A model generated the notes under the pieces. That model was not told the DNA's origin. It saw nothing but the letters and a program-made list of their open reading frames with translations, and ran no database searches. A stretch of DNA of 42,833 nucleotides from an uncultured Bacteroidales bacterium (GTDB taxonomy: Bacteria > Bacteroidota > Bacteroidia > Bacteroidales > Coprobacteraceae). The stretch is taken from contig CASFRL010000125.1 in NCBI GenBank assembly GCA_949297285.1, positions 1-42,833 of the forward strand. The letters are read 5' to 3'. Of the stretch, positions 1-9,951 are shown in pieces (within the stretch, counting starts at the first letter, position 1; each line of letters starts with the position of its first letter). Both the position numbers and the translations under genes were made by a program.

Positions 1-21
1 TATTTTAAAATTCAATTCGGT

Positions 22-1392
22 TTAAAATAAAATTCTTCCGTTCTGATTGTTCTCTTTTTCTATCGTTTGTGCCGGATTTACCGTTTCCGATTGTCCATCC
101 GGTTTGTTCTCCATGATTTTTTCCAGTTGTGACTTGAATTGCGAAGTCCTGTTATAAGTCGGAGATTTATCGATCATTTCCAGTATCGCATCATTATCCA
201 TTTGGTCGATCGACAAGATTGCGAACAAAGCACGGGCTTTGGTTCGTTTCATTTCGTCGGCCGCTTTTTGTCCGTAGATCTGTTCTATGATGTTTTCTTT
301 ATTGTCCTGATCTTGACTCTCTTTTTCTTCCGAATGTTCCTCTGCCGGAATCTCCCAAGGATTTTCGGATTCGACATGTGACGTGCGGTCGGGTAGTGCA
401 TTCGATCCGAATCCGGTAGCCAGAATCGTGATTTTCATCGTATCCTTGAGGGAGTTGTCGAATGCAGCCCCCCAGATAACCTCGACATCGTCATTGAATT
501 TAGACATGAACTCGTTCACTTCGTTCATCTCTTCCATTTTCACCTGTTCTTGTTCGTCCGGGCTGAAGTAGAGGTTAAACAATACCCGTTTGGCGTCGAA
601 TACGTTATCGTCGTTCAACAGCGGAGAGTTCAGTGCATCTTCGATCGCTTTGGTTACCCGTTTCTCACCTTTGCCGTATCCGCTGCTCATGATTGCCACG
701 CCACCGTTTTTCAGGGTCGTTTTCACATCGGCAAAATCGAGGTTTATGCGGCCTTCGATCGTGATGATCTCTGCGATACTTTTTGCTGCGATAGTCAAAG
801 TGTCGTCCGCTTTGGCAAACGCATTCATGAAGTTCAGGTCCGGATAAATCTCGCGAAGGCGTTCATTATTGATAACAAGCAGGGCATCGACATTTTTCCG
901 CATCTCTTCTACACCGATCCATGCCTGTTGTATCTTTTTCCGTCCCTCAAAGATAAACGGAATTGTTACGATGCCGACAGTAAGAATCCCCATGTTTTTA
1001 GCGATTTTGGCTACCACGGGCGCAGCTCCGGTTCCTGTACCGCCACCCATCCCGGCCGTAATAAAAGCCATTTGGGTTCCGTCGTTAAACAGTTCGGTGA
1101 TTTCTTCGATACTCTCTTCGGCAGCTTCTCTTCCTTTAGGCGGAATGCCTCCGGCACCTAATCCGGCACCCCGGCCTTTCCCGATTTGTAATTTTCGGGG
1201 AATGTCCGAATTGGCTAAAGCCTGTCGGTCGGTATTGCAAAGGACGAATGTTACATCCTCAATACCGGTTTTGTACATATGGTTTACGGCATTACCGCCT
1301 CCACCGCCGACTCCGATCACCTTAATGATCGAAGGGGAAGGGTTTCCTCCTTCGAAAGGGAGTGTATTATTGATATCGATCATTTCATCCAT
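22..1392 (-). CDS. ftsZ: Cell division protein FtsZ
   Basis: Tubulin-like GTPase that polymerises into the cytokinetic Z ring on the cytoplasmic face of the membrane. The 456-residue product opens with a short leader, then a glycine-rich Rossmann start (VIGVGGGGGNA near residue 25). The tubulin signature GGGTGTG is at residues 116-122, and the T7 region (NLDFADVKT) supplies catalytic contacts to the next subunit. After residue about 330 comes an acidic linker (EEHSEEKESQDQD), then a longer tail that ends in GRILF. That ending does not resemble the proteobacterial DIPAFLR peptide that binds FtsA. It is the last gene of the dcw cluster, 52 bases after ftsA. The ATG at 1390-1392 gives the usual start. 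An internal ATG three codons on is also possible. Confidence 0.98.
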   Translation of the reverse strand: MDEMIDINNTLPFEGGNPSPSIIKVIGVGGGGGNAVNHMYKTGIEDVTFVLCNTDRQALANSDIPRKLQIGKGRGAGLGAGGIPPKGREAAEESIEEITELFNDGTQMAFITAGMGGGTGTGAAPVVAKIAKNMGILTVGIVTIPFIFEGRKKIQQAWIGVEEMRKNVDALLVINNERLREIYPDLNFMNAFAKADDTLTIAAKSIAEIITIEGRINLDFADVKTTLKNGGVAIMSSGYGKGEKRVTKAIEDALNSPLLNDDNVFDAKRVLFNLYFSPDEQEQVKMEEMNEVNEFMSKFNDDVEVIWGAAFDNSLKDTMKITILATGFGSNALPDRTSHVESENPWEIPAEEHSEEKESQDQDNKENIIEQIYGQKAADEMKRTKARALFAILSIDQMDNDAILEMIDKSPTYNRTSQFKSQLEKIMENKPDGQSETVNPAQTIEKENNQNGRILF

Positions 1393-1444
1393 AGCCCTTT
1401 ATGATTTTGTTTTCATGAAATGGTTTAGAGGTTATTCTTTCGCA

Positions 1445-2818
1445 TTAATTTTTTTTGCGAGGAGGATTTTCATCTTCCTCATCGGTTAAAAAGTTCTCGG
1501 TAGAGCTGATAACCTTATCGGTCATTTTTTCGATAGCGCCGAAAATATTCCAGGATTTTTTCGGTTTCTTATCTTTTTCTTTCTCCTTCTCTTTCTTTTT
1601 CTTTTCGTCCGATATTTTTTTGTCCTCGATCTTTTCCTGTTCTTCTACGATCGGTTCTTCTTGTTGGATTACCGGTTTTTCCACGCAGTTTTCTTCTCCC
1701 AGCAACAGCAATCCGATCGATTGTGAGTAGGCGGTCAAGCCTCCTTCCTGGTGACCTGAGAATGTGATACCTTTTTGTAAGTTCCCCCGTTGTACGGACA
1801 TTTTCGTTTCGCGGGCGAGAAGTTCGGGCAATTCTTTCAACAATGATGCGCCACCGGTAAGTATAATACCGGCCGAGAGTTGGTCTTTATATCCCGATTC
1901 TTTGATCTGTTCGACAATATTGGCCACGATCTCTTCGATGCGGGCTTCTGTCACGCGGCAAAGTTCCTGATAATTGATTTTCGATGAGTCGATACCTTCG
2001 ATGCCGATACCTTTAGGCTCTTCTCCATTGTTGATAGCACATCCGAATGCCAGTTTCAGACGTTCAGCCTCAGAAGTCAGGATATTCAGGCTGCTGATGT
2101 CTTGTGTAATATTCCGTCCGCCGAAAGGAATGGTCACAACATATCTTAGGAAATTGTCTTTGTAAATAGAGAGGGTGGTCGTTCCTGCCCCGAAATTGAT
2201 GAGGGCACACCCCAGACTCTTTTCTTCATCATCTAATAAAGCTGCCGCATCGGCATGTACCGACATGATATATCCGGCAATCGGCAATTTCAACCGTTCG
2301 ACGATACAACGGTTAATATTTTTCTTTATCGACGGACGTCCTACGATCAATTGCAGGTGTGCCTCTATTTCCGATGCATAAGTTCCTTTGGGTTGGGTCT
2401 CCAGATGATTGTCGATTGTGTATTCATTGGGGACAATATCCATGATTTCTGCATTGGATACCGGAAAACTTCGGCTTTCGGCATGCAGGGAGTTGATAAT
2501 CATATCGGTAATTTGCGTGTCCTCTGCTAATTGCCGGAAAACGGAATGGCTGATGGAGTGAACCGATTGTCCGCCGACACCGACATATACTTTCGATATC
2601 TTGAGCGAAAGTCTGTTCTCCAGTTTTTTGATGATTTTCTGTATCTTGGAGGCGGTGTCTTCGACATTGAAAATGCATCCACGTTTTATACAGCCGGCGG
2701 AGTCTTCTTTCTCCGTAGCTAAAATATTCAATCGTCCGTCATCACTTTTGACTCCGACGATTCCGACGATCTTTGATGTTCCAAGTTCTATCGCTACTAT
2801 GTATTTCCCTGCTTCCAT
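1445..2818 (-). CDS. ftsA: Cell division protein FtsA
   Basis: Actin-fold ATPase that anchors FtsZ filaments to the inner membrane and recruits late division proteins. The 457-residue product starts with the phosphate-1 region (IVAIELGTSKIVGIVG). It has a second ATP-contact segment (CALINFGAGTTTLSIY near residue 205) and the adenosine motif (GIILTGGASLLKELPE near residue 316). From about residue 390 there is a long, very charged lysine/glutamate linker. The last about 40 residues (WNIFGAIEKMTDKVI and following) look like an amphipathic helix, as expected for the membrane-targeting sequence. The gene lies 10 bases after ftsQ and 52 bases before ftsZ, so it is very likely co-transcribed with both. 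Confidence 0.97.
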   Translation of the reverse strand: MEAGKYIVAIELGTSKIVGIVGVKSDDGRLNILATEKEDSAGCIKRGCIFNVEDTASKIQKIIKKLENRLSLKISKVYVGVGGQSVHSISHSVFRQLAEDTQITDMIINSLHAESRSFPVSNAEIMDIVPNEYTIDNHLETQPKGTYASEIEAHLQLIVGRPSIKKNINRCIVERLKLPIAGYIMSVHADAAALLDDEEKSLGCALINFGAGTTTLSIYKDNFLRYVVTIPFGGRNITQDISSLNILTSEAERLKLAFGCAINNGEEPKGIGIEGIDSSKINYQELCRVTEARIEEIVANIVEQIKESGYKDQLSAGIILTGGASLLKELPELLARETKMSVQRGNLQKGITFSGHQEGGLTAYSQSIGLLLLGEENCVEKPVIQQEEPIVEEQEKIEDKKISDEKKKKEKEKEKDKKPKKSWNIFGAIEKMTDKVISSTENFLTDEEDENPPRKKN

Positions 2819-2828
2819 AACGATTGGT

Positions 2829-3560
2829 TTAGTCTCTTCTTGAACAAATCACCTGATTGTTGTATTTCAGGTTGATTGTGTCATATTTGTTCCATCCTAC
2901 TTTAGAAAGTGCTTGTTCGTATAAACATTGCAGATTCTCGAGTTTTTGTTCAAAGTTATCAATTTTTCCTAAAAGTATCAAGTTATCTCCGATACGAGGA
3001 ATTAATTCTATTTCGTTATTCTCTGTAACGTAAATTTGTTCGATCTGTGCGTCCCAAAAGGGAGCGTTTTTCAGATAGACCGCCATCGGATATAATTGCG
3101 ATACGGCGTAAGCGTGGGAGATGTGCCCTGTTGCTAAAGGCAAATATGCCGAGAACGAGGATGTCGTAGGCATAATATCTCCATTCTCATCGAGGTAATA
3201 TGATTCGAACCCGCTAATAACGCGCATGATCGGTACCCGTTGCTTTATATCTACATGGATGATCCCCGATGGAGATTTATAACATTCGGCACGGGCTATT
3301 AGTTGATTTTTTTTGAGTATCTTTTCCATTTTTTCGGTATTGATACTTCCCAATGGTTTTCCGGTAGGGTCGATACCCTCATTCAGAATCTGTTTCCTGA
3401 TTTCTTGTGCTGACGTAAAATGGGTATTGGCACTGTCGAGCAAGGCGATCTCCATGCGGATGCACCTCTGTTCGTCGTGTGTCGATGAATAGAGGATAAG
3501 GCTGGCGATCAAGTATGCCGGCAGCAATGAAACAAGTATATATTTAAAAAACTTTTTCAT
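2829..3560 (-). CDS. ftsQ: Cell division protein FtsQ (DivIB)
   Basis: Bitopic membrane protein of the divisome that links early and late division proteins and, in other bacteria, regulates FtsW-FtsI through FtsB-FtsL. The 243-residue product has a short basic N-terminus (MKKFFKYI) and one transmembrane helix at about residues 5-25. A periplasmic POTRA-like segment follows (about residues 45-110, ending IIHVDIKQRVPIMRV), then a FtsQ/DivIB beta domain. Sequence conservation in this family is low, so the call rests on topology, size and its place between murC and ftsA. Its start codon overlaps the murC stop by 4 bases, which suggests translational coupling. Confidence 0.93.
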   Translation of the reverse strand: MKKFFKYILVSLLPAYLIASLILYSSTHDEQRCIRMEIALLDSANTHFTSAQEIRKQILNEGIDPTGKPLGSINTEKMEKILKKNQLIARAECYKSPSGIIHVDIKQRVPIMRVISGFESYYLDENGDIMPTTSSFSAYLPLATGHISHAYAVSQLYPMAVYLKNAPFWDAQIEQIYVTENNEIELIPRIGDNLILLGKIDNFEQKLENLQCLYEQALSKVGWNKYDTINLKYNNQVICSRRD

Positions 3561-4927
3561 CGGGCATTTAACGTGTCTCGTATATCAGGAAGCATTCGGT
3601 CTATATCTCCGGCCCCTAATGTAATTAAAACCTCAAAGTTACGTTGTTTTATTGTTTCTAACAACATCTCTTTGTGGCAAAGTTCTTTATTGGCACAAGT
3701 TATCTTGTCGAAAATTATTTTTGAGGTGACACCGGGAATAGGTTCTTCCCGTGCCGGATAAATATCCAGTAAGATCAATTCATCGGCTAAAGACAATGCT
3801 TCTGCAAATTGGGTTGCAAAATCTCGGGTACGTGAATAAAGGTGCGGTTGGAAAATGACACTGACCTTTTTCCCGGGATAAAGTTCTTTGACAGAGGATA
3901 TGCTGGCCTTTATCTCATCGGGATGATGAGCGTAGTCGTCGATCATGACCAGATCGTCGCGTTTTATCCAGAAATCGAAACGCCGTTTTGCTCCTTGAAA
4001 CGATGCGATGGCGTTTTTTATATCCGTAGCCGATACACCGTTCAGCCAAGCGATTGCCATCGCTGCAACACTGTTTTCGATATTTATTTTTACAGGGACG
4101 CCGAGTTCCACATCTGCAATGATCTCTTTCGGCGTGACAAAATCGAAAATGATTTGACCGTTCCCGATTCGGATATTTTGGGCATAAAAATCGCCTCCGT
4201 CATTCATGGAATACCGGTAAATCGTTACGCCGTTTTGCACATCGGGATGAACTTTCAGCCCTTTTTTTATCACAAGAGTTCCTCCCGGACGTATCAATGT
4301 CGTGAAATATCGGAAACTTTCGAGGTAAGCCTCTTCATTACCGTAAATGTCCAGATGGTCGGGATCGGTCGCTGTTATTACAGCCATATAAGGGCTTAAC
4401 TGGTGAAAAGAGCGGTCATACTCATCGGCTTCGATAACGGTCAGGTCGCTATGATCCGAGAGTATCAGATTGCTGTTGTAGTTTTTCAATATCCCGCCGA
4501 GAAAGGCATTGCAGCCTATCGGCGATTGTGCCAATATGTGTGCCGCCATGCTGGATGTTGTCGTTTTCCCGTGTGTGCCGGCAAAACAGAGTCCTTTGCT
4601 CGTACGGGTAATCAATCCGAGCAATCGGGCACGTTTTATGATTTCGAATCCTTTTTCGTTGAACCATACCAGACCGGCATGGGTAGCAGGAATGGCCGGA
4701 GTATATACAACCAACGTATTGGCAGGGTCTCTGAAGTCCGATGGAATCAGTTCGGGATTTTCATCATATATGATCTGTGCCCCTTCATTTATAAGTTCCT
4801 GCGTGAGTGGAGAGGGGGTCTTGTCATATCCGGCAACCGGATAACCTTTTGCCAAAAAATAGCGAATCAAGGCACTCATGCCTATTCCTCCTGCCCCTAT
4901 AAAATATAGCGATTTATATTTTTCCAT
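3557..4927 (-). CDS. murC: UDP-N-acetylmuramate--L-alanine ligase (MurC)
   Basis: Cytoplasmic ATP-dependent ligase that adds L-alanine to UDP-MurNAc, the first amino acid of the peptidoglycan stem. An N-terminal Rossmann motif (FIGAGGIGMSALI) opens the protein. The central Mur ligase ATP loop is AGTHGKTTTSSMA, and the middle domain carries IDDYAHHPDEIKA. I chose the ATG at 4925-4927 (456 residues) because family members begin a few residues before the GxGGxG motif. The frame extends to an ATG at 4969, but that would add 14 unconserved residues inside murG. Even with this start the gene overlaps the end of murG by 14 bases. Confidence 0.96.
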   Translation of the reverse strand: MEKYKSLYFIGAGGIGMSALIRYFLAKGYPVAGYDKTPSPLTQELINEGAQIIYDENPELIPSDFRDPANTLVVYTPAIPATHAGLVWFNEKGFEIIKRARLLGLITRTSKGLCFAGTHGKTTTSSMAAHILAQSPIGCNAFLGGILKNYNSNLILSDHSDLTVIEADEYDRSFHQLSPYMAVITATDPDHLDIYGNEEAYLESFRYFTTLIRPGGTLVIKKGLKVHPDVQNGVTIYRYSMNDGGDFYAQNIRIGNGQIIFDFVTPKEIIADVELGVPVKINIENSVAAMAIAWLNGVSATDIKNAIASFQGAKRRFDFWIKRDDLVMIDDYAHHPDEIKASISSVKELYPGKKVSVIFQPHLYSRTRDFATQFAEALSLADELILLDIYPAREEPIPGVTSKIIFDKITCANKELCHKEMLLETIKQRNFEVLITLGAGDIDRMLPDIRDTLNAR

Positions 4928-6038
4928 TTTTTTTGTTTTTATCGACCAGTTCAAAAATAATATCTGCAATGCGTGCGGCAGAGTCTCGTTGTGCCATTTT
5001 CGAGATGTTCTCGCTCATGGCCTTTAATGCGCTTTCGTCGTGTATTGTTTTTAATGCAGTATCTACCAATAAGTTGCGGGCATCGCAATCTTTTATCAAC
5101 AATGCAGCCCCCTTTGTCGATAAGGCTTGGGCGTTTTTGGTCTGGTGATCTTCGGCGACATTGGGCGAAGGCACCAATATGACCGGTTTCCCCAATAGGC
5201 AAAGCTCCGAGATAGAGCTTGCTCCGGCTCTCGATATTACCAGGTCGGCGGCCTTGTAAGCCATATCCATGCGAGCGATGAAAGGCATCTGTTTGATATT
5301 CTTCAACGATTTTCCGGCCAAGACCTTTTGTGCCTGTGTCTCATATCCTTTTCCGCTTTGCCAGATCAACTGTATCTCTTGGGGAATTTTTTCGATTCCG
5401 GAGGCGATGCTGTCGTTTATCGTGCGTGCTCCGAGGCTGCCACCGATGACGAGAATGGTTTTTTTCGAAGGGTCGAGGTCGAAGAATCGGATTGCTTCTT
5501 CACGGCTTATCGTGTTGTTTTGCAGCTCTTGTCTGACCGGGTTTCCCGTAAGAATGATACGATCTTTCGGGAAGAAACGCTCCATGTTCTCATAAGCCAC
5601 ACAGATTGCGGCAGCTTTGGATGCCAGCAGCTTATTGGTGACGCCGGCGTAAGAGTTCTGTTCTTGTATCAATGTGGGAATACCCTTTTGCGCGGCGGCC
5701 CATAGCGTAGGACCGCTGGCATATCCTCCCACGCCTACGGCTATATCGGGAGCGAAAGATTTTACGGTTTTATTGGCCAGTCTCACACTCTTGAACAGCC
5801 GGAATAAAACCTTGATGTTTTTTAATAGATGTCTGCGGTCGAATCCGCTCACCGGCAACCCGATAATCGGATAACCGGCTGCCGGTACTTTCTCCATTTC
5901 CATTCGGTTTTCTGCTCCGACAAAAAGAATATCTGCATCCGGACATTTGTCTTTGACTGCATTGGCGATAGAAACTGCCGGGAATATGTGGCCTCCCGTA
6001 CCTCCACCGCTGACAAGAACTTTTATTTTTTTATCCAT
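4914..6038 (-). CDS. murG: UDP-GlcNAc:lipid I N-acetylglucosaminyltransferase (MurG)
   Basis: Membrane-associated GT28 glycosyltransferase that adds GlcNAc to lipid I to make lipid II. The N-terminal lipid I-binding loop GGGTGGH is about residues 11-17. The second domain contains the donor-binding region (VIGGSLGARTINDSI near residue 195, and ISRAGASSISELCLLGKP near residue 270). The start is set at the ATG at 6036-6038 (374 residues). A GTG three codons upstream, at 6045-6047, is in frame but less likely. It sits 11 bases after ftsW and overlaps the start of murC, in the standard dcw order. Confidence 0.97.
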   Translation of the reverse strand: MDKKIKVLVSGGGTGGHIFPAVSIANAVKDKCPDADILFVGAENRMEMEKVPAAGYPIIGLPVSGFDRRHLLKNIKVLFRLFKSVRLANKTVKSFAPDIAVGVGGYASGPTLWAAAQKGIPTLIQEQNSYAGVTNKLLASKAAAICVAYENMERFFPKDRIILTGNPVRQELQNNTISREEAIRFFDLDPSKKTILVIGGSLGARTINDSIASGIEKIPQEIQLIWQSGKGYETQAQKVLAGKSLKNIKQMPFIARMDMAYKAADLVISRAGASSISELCLLGKPVILVPSPNVAEDHQTKNAQALSTKGAALLIKDCDARNLLVDTALKTIHDESALKAMSENISKMAQRDSAARIADIIFELVDKNKKNGKI

Positions 6039-6049
6039 ATGGTTCACAT

Positions 6050-7282
6050 TTATAACATATTAGGATTCGGTGCAGAAATATCTTCCGGTATTTCTGTCTC
6101 TTCTCCGGTCAATTCTTTTTCTTCTTTGATAGCGTCTTGAGTCGCATATCTACTGATACTTAGCATGATGCCAAAATAGGCACACGTGATAATGGTCGAT
6201 GTACCGCCTCGGCTTATCAAGGGCAGGGGCTGTCCGGTTACCGGGATGAGCCCCGACGCAACCGACATGTTGACGATCGCTTGAAAGACGATCATCATGG
6301 CGATTCCCATAATGAGAAATGCCGGGAAAGCCCGGGTGCATTTTTTGGCAATCATACCGGCCCTTATCAAGAGCGACAGGTAAAGCGCCATGACTACGAT
6401 TCCGCCGACTACCCCCATTTCTTCAATGATAATGGCATAAATAAAGTCCGAATAGGCTTGCGGAAGGAAATCGCGTTCCCGGCTGTTTCCGGGAAATGTC
6501 CCTATTGCTCCTCCGTTGGCGATTGCCATTCGGGCATGGTGCACCTGATAATTCTTGTCGTTCGTTTTTACGGCATACTCCGGCACATCGTTGGCATTGG
6601 TGAAATTAAGAATCCGGGCACGCCAAGTAGGAATACGATCCAATACAGGGGTATCTTTGGGAATATAGGGGCTGATGGCAAATAGAATGACGACCAACCC
6701 GATGATAATCGCTACCAATTTAAACAGTTTCAGCAACTCTACGCGTCCGATTAGCATCAAGCAAAAACATACCAGCCCCAAAAGTGCCGACGTCGAAAAG
6801 TTTTCGGGCAGAATCAGCATACAAAAGATACCGACAATGATCAATATCGTTTTAAAAGTATCGGGCTGTACCCCTCCCGGCACCTGCTTCTTGGCCAGAA
6901 TAAAGGATACGGTAATGACTACGGCCATTTTTGCGAGCTCGGAAGGTTGTAATGGAATGCCGCAAATTGTCAACCAGCGTTGCGCCCCGTTTACCTCATC
7001 TCCGAAAAACATGGCATAAACCAGCAATACGAAAGATAAAGGCAATAATACCACCGGAATCAGCTTAAACCATTTATAATGGATGTTGTGGATAATGATA
7101 ACTCCTATTGTCCCGCAAAAAAGAATAAGCGTGTGCCGGATCGTCGGTGCCAAATAGTCTTGTATCTTGAAAGTCAATGTACTGGTAGCGCTATACATTT
7201 CTACGATAGAGATCATGCACAGCATTAAATATACTCCCCAGATATATTTATCTCCTTTCAATAACGATTTTACAGAATCCAT
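6050..7282 (-). CDS. ftsW: SEDS septal peptidoglycan polymerase FtsW
   Basis: Polytopic inner-membrane SEDS protein that polymerises glycan strands from lipid II at the septum together with its partner FtsI. The 410-residue product has about ten hydrophobic helices, starting with WGVYLMLCMISIVEMYSAT. The conserved SEDS elements visible are NGAQRWLTICGIPLQPSELAKM (start of that loop), ERDFLPQAYSDFIYAIIIEE, and the late GQPLPLISRGGTSTII. The charged tail ends in GEETEIPEDISAPNPNML. It lies 21 bases after murD. Position between murD and murG distinguishes FtsW from its elongation paralogue RodA. Confidence 0.97.
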   Translation of the reverse strand: MDSVKSLLKGDKYIWGVYLMLCMISIVEMYSATSTLTFKIQDYLAPTIRHTLILFCGTIGVIIIHNIHYKWFKLIPVVLLPLSFVLLVYAMFFGDEVNGAQRWLTICGIPLQPSELAKMAVVITVSFILAKKQVPGGVQPDTFKTILIIVGIFCMLILPENFSTSALLGLVCFCLMLIGRVELLKLFKLVAIIIGLVVILFAISPYIPKDTPVLDRIPTWRARILNFTNANDVPEYAVKTNDKNYQVHHARMAIANGGAIGTFPGNSRERDFLPQAYSDFIYAIIIEEMGVVGGIVVMALYLSLLIRAGMIAKKCTRAFPAFLIMGIAMMIVFQAIVNMSVASGLIPVTGQPLPLISRGGTSTIITCAYFGIMLSISRYATQDAIKEEKELTGEETEIPEDISAPNPNML

Positions 7283-7303
7283 GAGGCTATCGGTTTGTTT
7301 TGT

Positions 7304-8641
7304 TTATAAATTGTGTACGCATTCCTTGAATTGCGTTCCGCGGTCTTCGTAGCTTTTGAACAAGTCGAAGCTGGCACAACAAGGAGATAACAGCACGGTT
7401 TCTCCCTTTTTGGCACAAGCAAAAGCCTTGTCTACCGCTTCTTTCATCGACGAAGCATCTTCTATATGAGGAACTTTCCCGTCAAAGAATGTGTGCAGTT
7501 TGGTATTGTCGACTCCCAAACAGATAATGGCATTGACTTTTTCCTTTACCAGATCTTCGATTTCAGAGTAGTCGTTGCCTTTGTCTTTTCCGCCGAGAAT
7601 CAAAACCACTTTGGTGCGCATACTTTCAAGGGCATACCAGCAAGAATTGACATTCGTGGCTTTCGAGTCGTTGATAAATTCTACTCCCCGAACCCGGGCT
7701 ACTTTTTCGAGGCGGTGTTCTACTCCCTTAAAATCTTTGAGCCCTTCACGAATATCCTCTTTTTTAATATCGAGGACTTTTGCCGATATACTTGCTGCCA
7801 TTGAGTTATATAAATTATGCCGTCCCTGTAATGCCAAATCATCTTCTGTAATGGTCAAGGTATCGTCGGGTGCGTCGATAATGATTTGATGGTTTTGCGT
7901 ATAGGCCTTTACGCCATCCTCTTTTTCCTCAGAGAACGGGTATAGCCGAGCTTTTAAATTGTGCGATTTCAACTCTTTGGTAATGATCGGGTCATCATTC
8001 CAATAGATAAATACGTCGTCCGGGGTTTGATTTTGAGTGATTCGGAATTTCGCATTGATATAATTCTGCATATCATACCCATATCGATCGAGATGGTCGG
8101 GGGTTATGTTCAGCAAAACGGCAATGTCGGCTTTAAATTTATACATGTTGTCGAGTTGGAAACTACTCAGTTCGATAACATAATAATCGTAATTTTCCGT
8201 TGCTACTTGTAGCGCAAGGCTTTTGCCCACATTTCCGGCAAGGCCCACGTTCAATCCCGCATTTTTCAGAATATGATAAGTCAATAAAGTTGTTGTTGTC
8301 TTCCCGTTACTTCCGGTAATACAAATCATTTTTGCATGAGTATATCGGCCTGCAAACTCTATTTCTGATACAATCGGAATGCCTTTCTTCTTTATTTCCT
8401 GAATGACGGGTGCTGTATCGGGTATTCCGGGACTTTTGATTATCTCATCGGCATTGAGAATCTTTTCGATACTGTGCCGACCATCTTCCCAATCTATCTT
8501 ATAGTTGTTCAACAATGTTTTGTAAGGTTCTTTAATCTGGGACATATCCGAGACAAAAACATCGAACCCTTTTACCTTAGCCAGTACCGCAGCACCTGCT
8601 CCGCTCTCTCCGGCTCCTAAAACTACAATTCGTTTATTCAT
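7304..8641 (-). CDS. murD: UDP-MurNAc-L-alanine--D-glutamate ligase (MurD)
   Basis: Cytoplasmic ligase that adds D-glutamate to UDP-MurNAc-L-Ala using ATP. The N-terminal Rossmann domain opens with VVLGAGESGAGAAVLA. The Mur ATP loop is CITGSNGKTTTTLLTYH at about residue 108. A central region carries NITPDHLDRYGYDM, and the C-terminal domain has INDSKATNVNSCWYALE and ILGGKDKGNDY, both typical of MurD. Length (445 residues) is normal. The gene is 22 bases after mraY and 21 bases before ftsW. Confidence 0.97.
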   Translation of the reverse strand: MNKRIVVLGAGESGAGAAVLAKVKGFDVFVSDMSQIKEPYKTLLNNYKIDWEDGRHSIEKILNADEIIKSPGIPDTAPVIQEIKKKGIPIVSEIEFAGRYTHAKMICITGSNGKTTTTLLTYHILKNAGLNVGLAGNVGKSLALQVATENYDYYVIELSSFQLDNMYKFKADIAVLLNITPDHLDRYGYDMQNYINAKFRITQNQTPDDVFIYWNDDPIITKELKSHNLKARLYPFSEEKEDGVKAYTQNHQIIIDAPDDTLTITEDDLALQGRHNLYNSMAASISAKVLDIKKEDIREGLKDFKGVEHRLEKVARVRGVEFINDSKATNVNSCWYALESMRTKVVLILGGKDKGNDYSEIEDLVKEKVNAIICLGVDNTKLHTFFDGKVPHIEDASSMKEAVDKAFACAKKGETVLLSPCCASFDLFKSYEDRGTQFKECVHNL

Positions 8642-8663
8642 TGATGTATATATTAAATTGTAT

Positions 8664-9923
8664 CTATCGCATTTTCAACGTTACTATGGTAATCACCGCA
8701 AGTATAATTCCTATGATCCAAAACCGAACGACGATCTTTGATTCGGGTACCGGTCGCAAGGGCTTTTGTATAAGGGCTATAATCCCGGCATTTCCGGGCT
8801 TTTGGAAATGGTGGTGTAACGGGGTCATTTTAAATATACGTCGCCCTTCTCCATATTTTTGTTTCGTAAATCGGAAATATGCTACCTGTATCATTACCGA
8901 CAACTCTTCGACAAGGAATATCCCGCAAAGGATAGGAATCAACAACTCCTTGTGTATGATGATGGCAAATACGGCGATGATGCCTCCTAAAGTAAGGCTT
9001 CCCGTATCTCCCATAAACACTTGGGCCGGATATGCATTGTACCATAAGAATCCGATGGTCGCCCCGATAAATGCACTGGCAAAAACCACCAGCTCTTCTG
9101 TGCCCGGGATATACATGATGTTCAGGTAAGAGGCATACGTGATATGTCCGGACAAATAGGCCAGAATACCCAGTGTAACCCCGATAATTGCAGAACTGCC
9201 CGTTGCCAGACCGTCGAGTCCGTCTGTTAAGTTTGCCCCGTTTGAAACGGCCGTAACAATAAAAATGGTTATCAACACGAAGATAATCCATCCCGCTGCC
9301 TGAGCATGTTCTCCCATGAACGAAACCAGATCGGCATAATCGAAGTTATTGTTTTTAAGAAAAGGAATCGTTGTCTGCGTAGATTTTATGTTTTCAGGCA
9401 TATATCCTACCACCTCTTGATTATTGGCATTTTTTATCGAGACATTTTCCCGGATGACGACATTCGGGCTTAGGTATAGAGTCAGTCCGACGATAAGCCC
9501 CAGACCTACCTGACCGATAATCTTGAATTTCCCGTGTAATCCCTCTTTATCTTTTTTGAACACTTTGATATAGTCGTCCAAAAATCCGAGCGATCCTAAC
9601 CACACCGTTGTCACCAGCATCAATATCATGTAGATATTTTCAAGTTTTCCTACCAACAGACAAGGAATGATAATGGCGATAATGATAATGATGCCTCCCA
9701 TGGTGGGAGTCCCTTTCTTGCTCATTTGCCCTTCAAGTCCGAGATCTCTTATAATTTCTCCGATTTGCAGATATTGCAGTTTGTCGATGATCCGTTTCCC
9801 GATGATCGTTGCGATGAACAAAGAAAGAATCAAGGCAAGCCCCGATCTGAAAGAGATGTATTTAAACATCCCCGCACCCGGGAAATCCAATTGATCGAGA
9901 TATTGAAATAAGTAGTAAAGCAT
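8664..9923 (-). CDS. mraY: Phospho-N-acetylmuramoyl-pentapeptide transferase (MraY)
   Basis: Integral membrane enzyme that transfers phospho-MurNAc-pentapeptide to undecaprenyl phosphate, forming lipid I. The 419-residue product has about ten transmembrane segments. Family motifs are [13 protein letters not shown] near residue 70, the metal-binding aspartates in [11 protein letters not shown] near residue 115, [14 protein letters not shown] near residue 232, and the histidine run TPLHHHFQ near residue 365. An insertion of about 50 residues after the fifth helix ([16 protein letters not shown] region) is common in Bacteroidetes MraY. It follows murE by 28 bases. Confidence 0.98.
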   Translation of the reverse strand: MLYYLFQYLDQLDFPGAGMFKYISFRSGLALILSLFIATIIGKRIIDKLQYLQIGEIIRDLGLEGQMSKKGTPTMGGIIIIIAIIIPCLLVGKLENIYMILMLVTTVWLGSLGFLDDYIKVFKKDKEGLHGKFKIIGQVGLGLIVGLTLYLSPNVVIRENVSIKNANNQEVVGYMPENIKSTQTTIPFLKNNNFDYADLVSFMGEHAQAAGWIIFVLITIFIVTAVSNGANLTDGLDGLATGSSAIIGVTLGILAYLSGHITYASYLNIMYIPGTEELVVFASAFIGATIGFLWYNAYPAQVFMGDTGSLTLGGIIAVFAIIIHKELLIPILCGIFLVEELSVMIQVAYFRFTKQKYGEGRRIFKMTPLHHHFQKPGNAGIIALIQKPLRPVPESKIVVRFWIIGIILAVITIVTLKMR

Positions 9924-9951
9924 CGTTTGTCGAATTTCTAAGATTTGTAGA

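Noticed and set aside
550..1161. Long frames opposite ftsZ (550-1161 and 869-1489, plus strand)
   Set aside because: Both are shadow frames of a highly conserved gene on the other strand, with no start signal or family resemblance.
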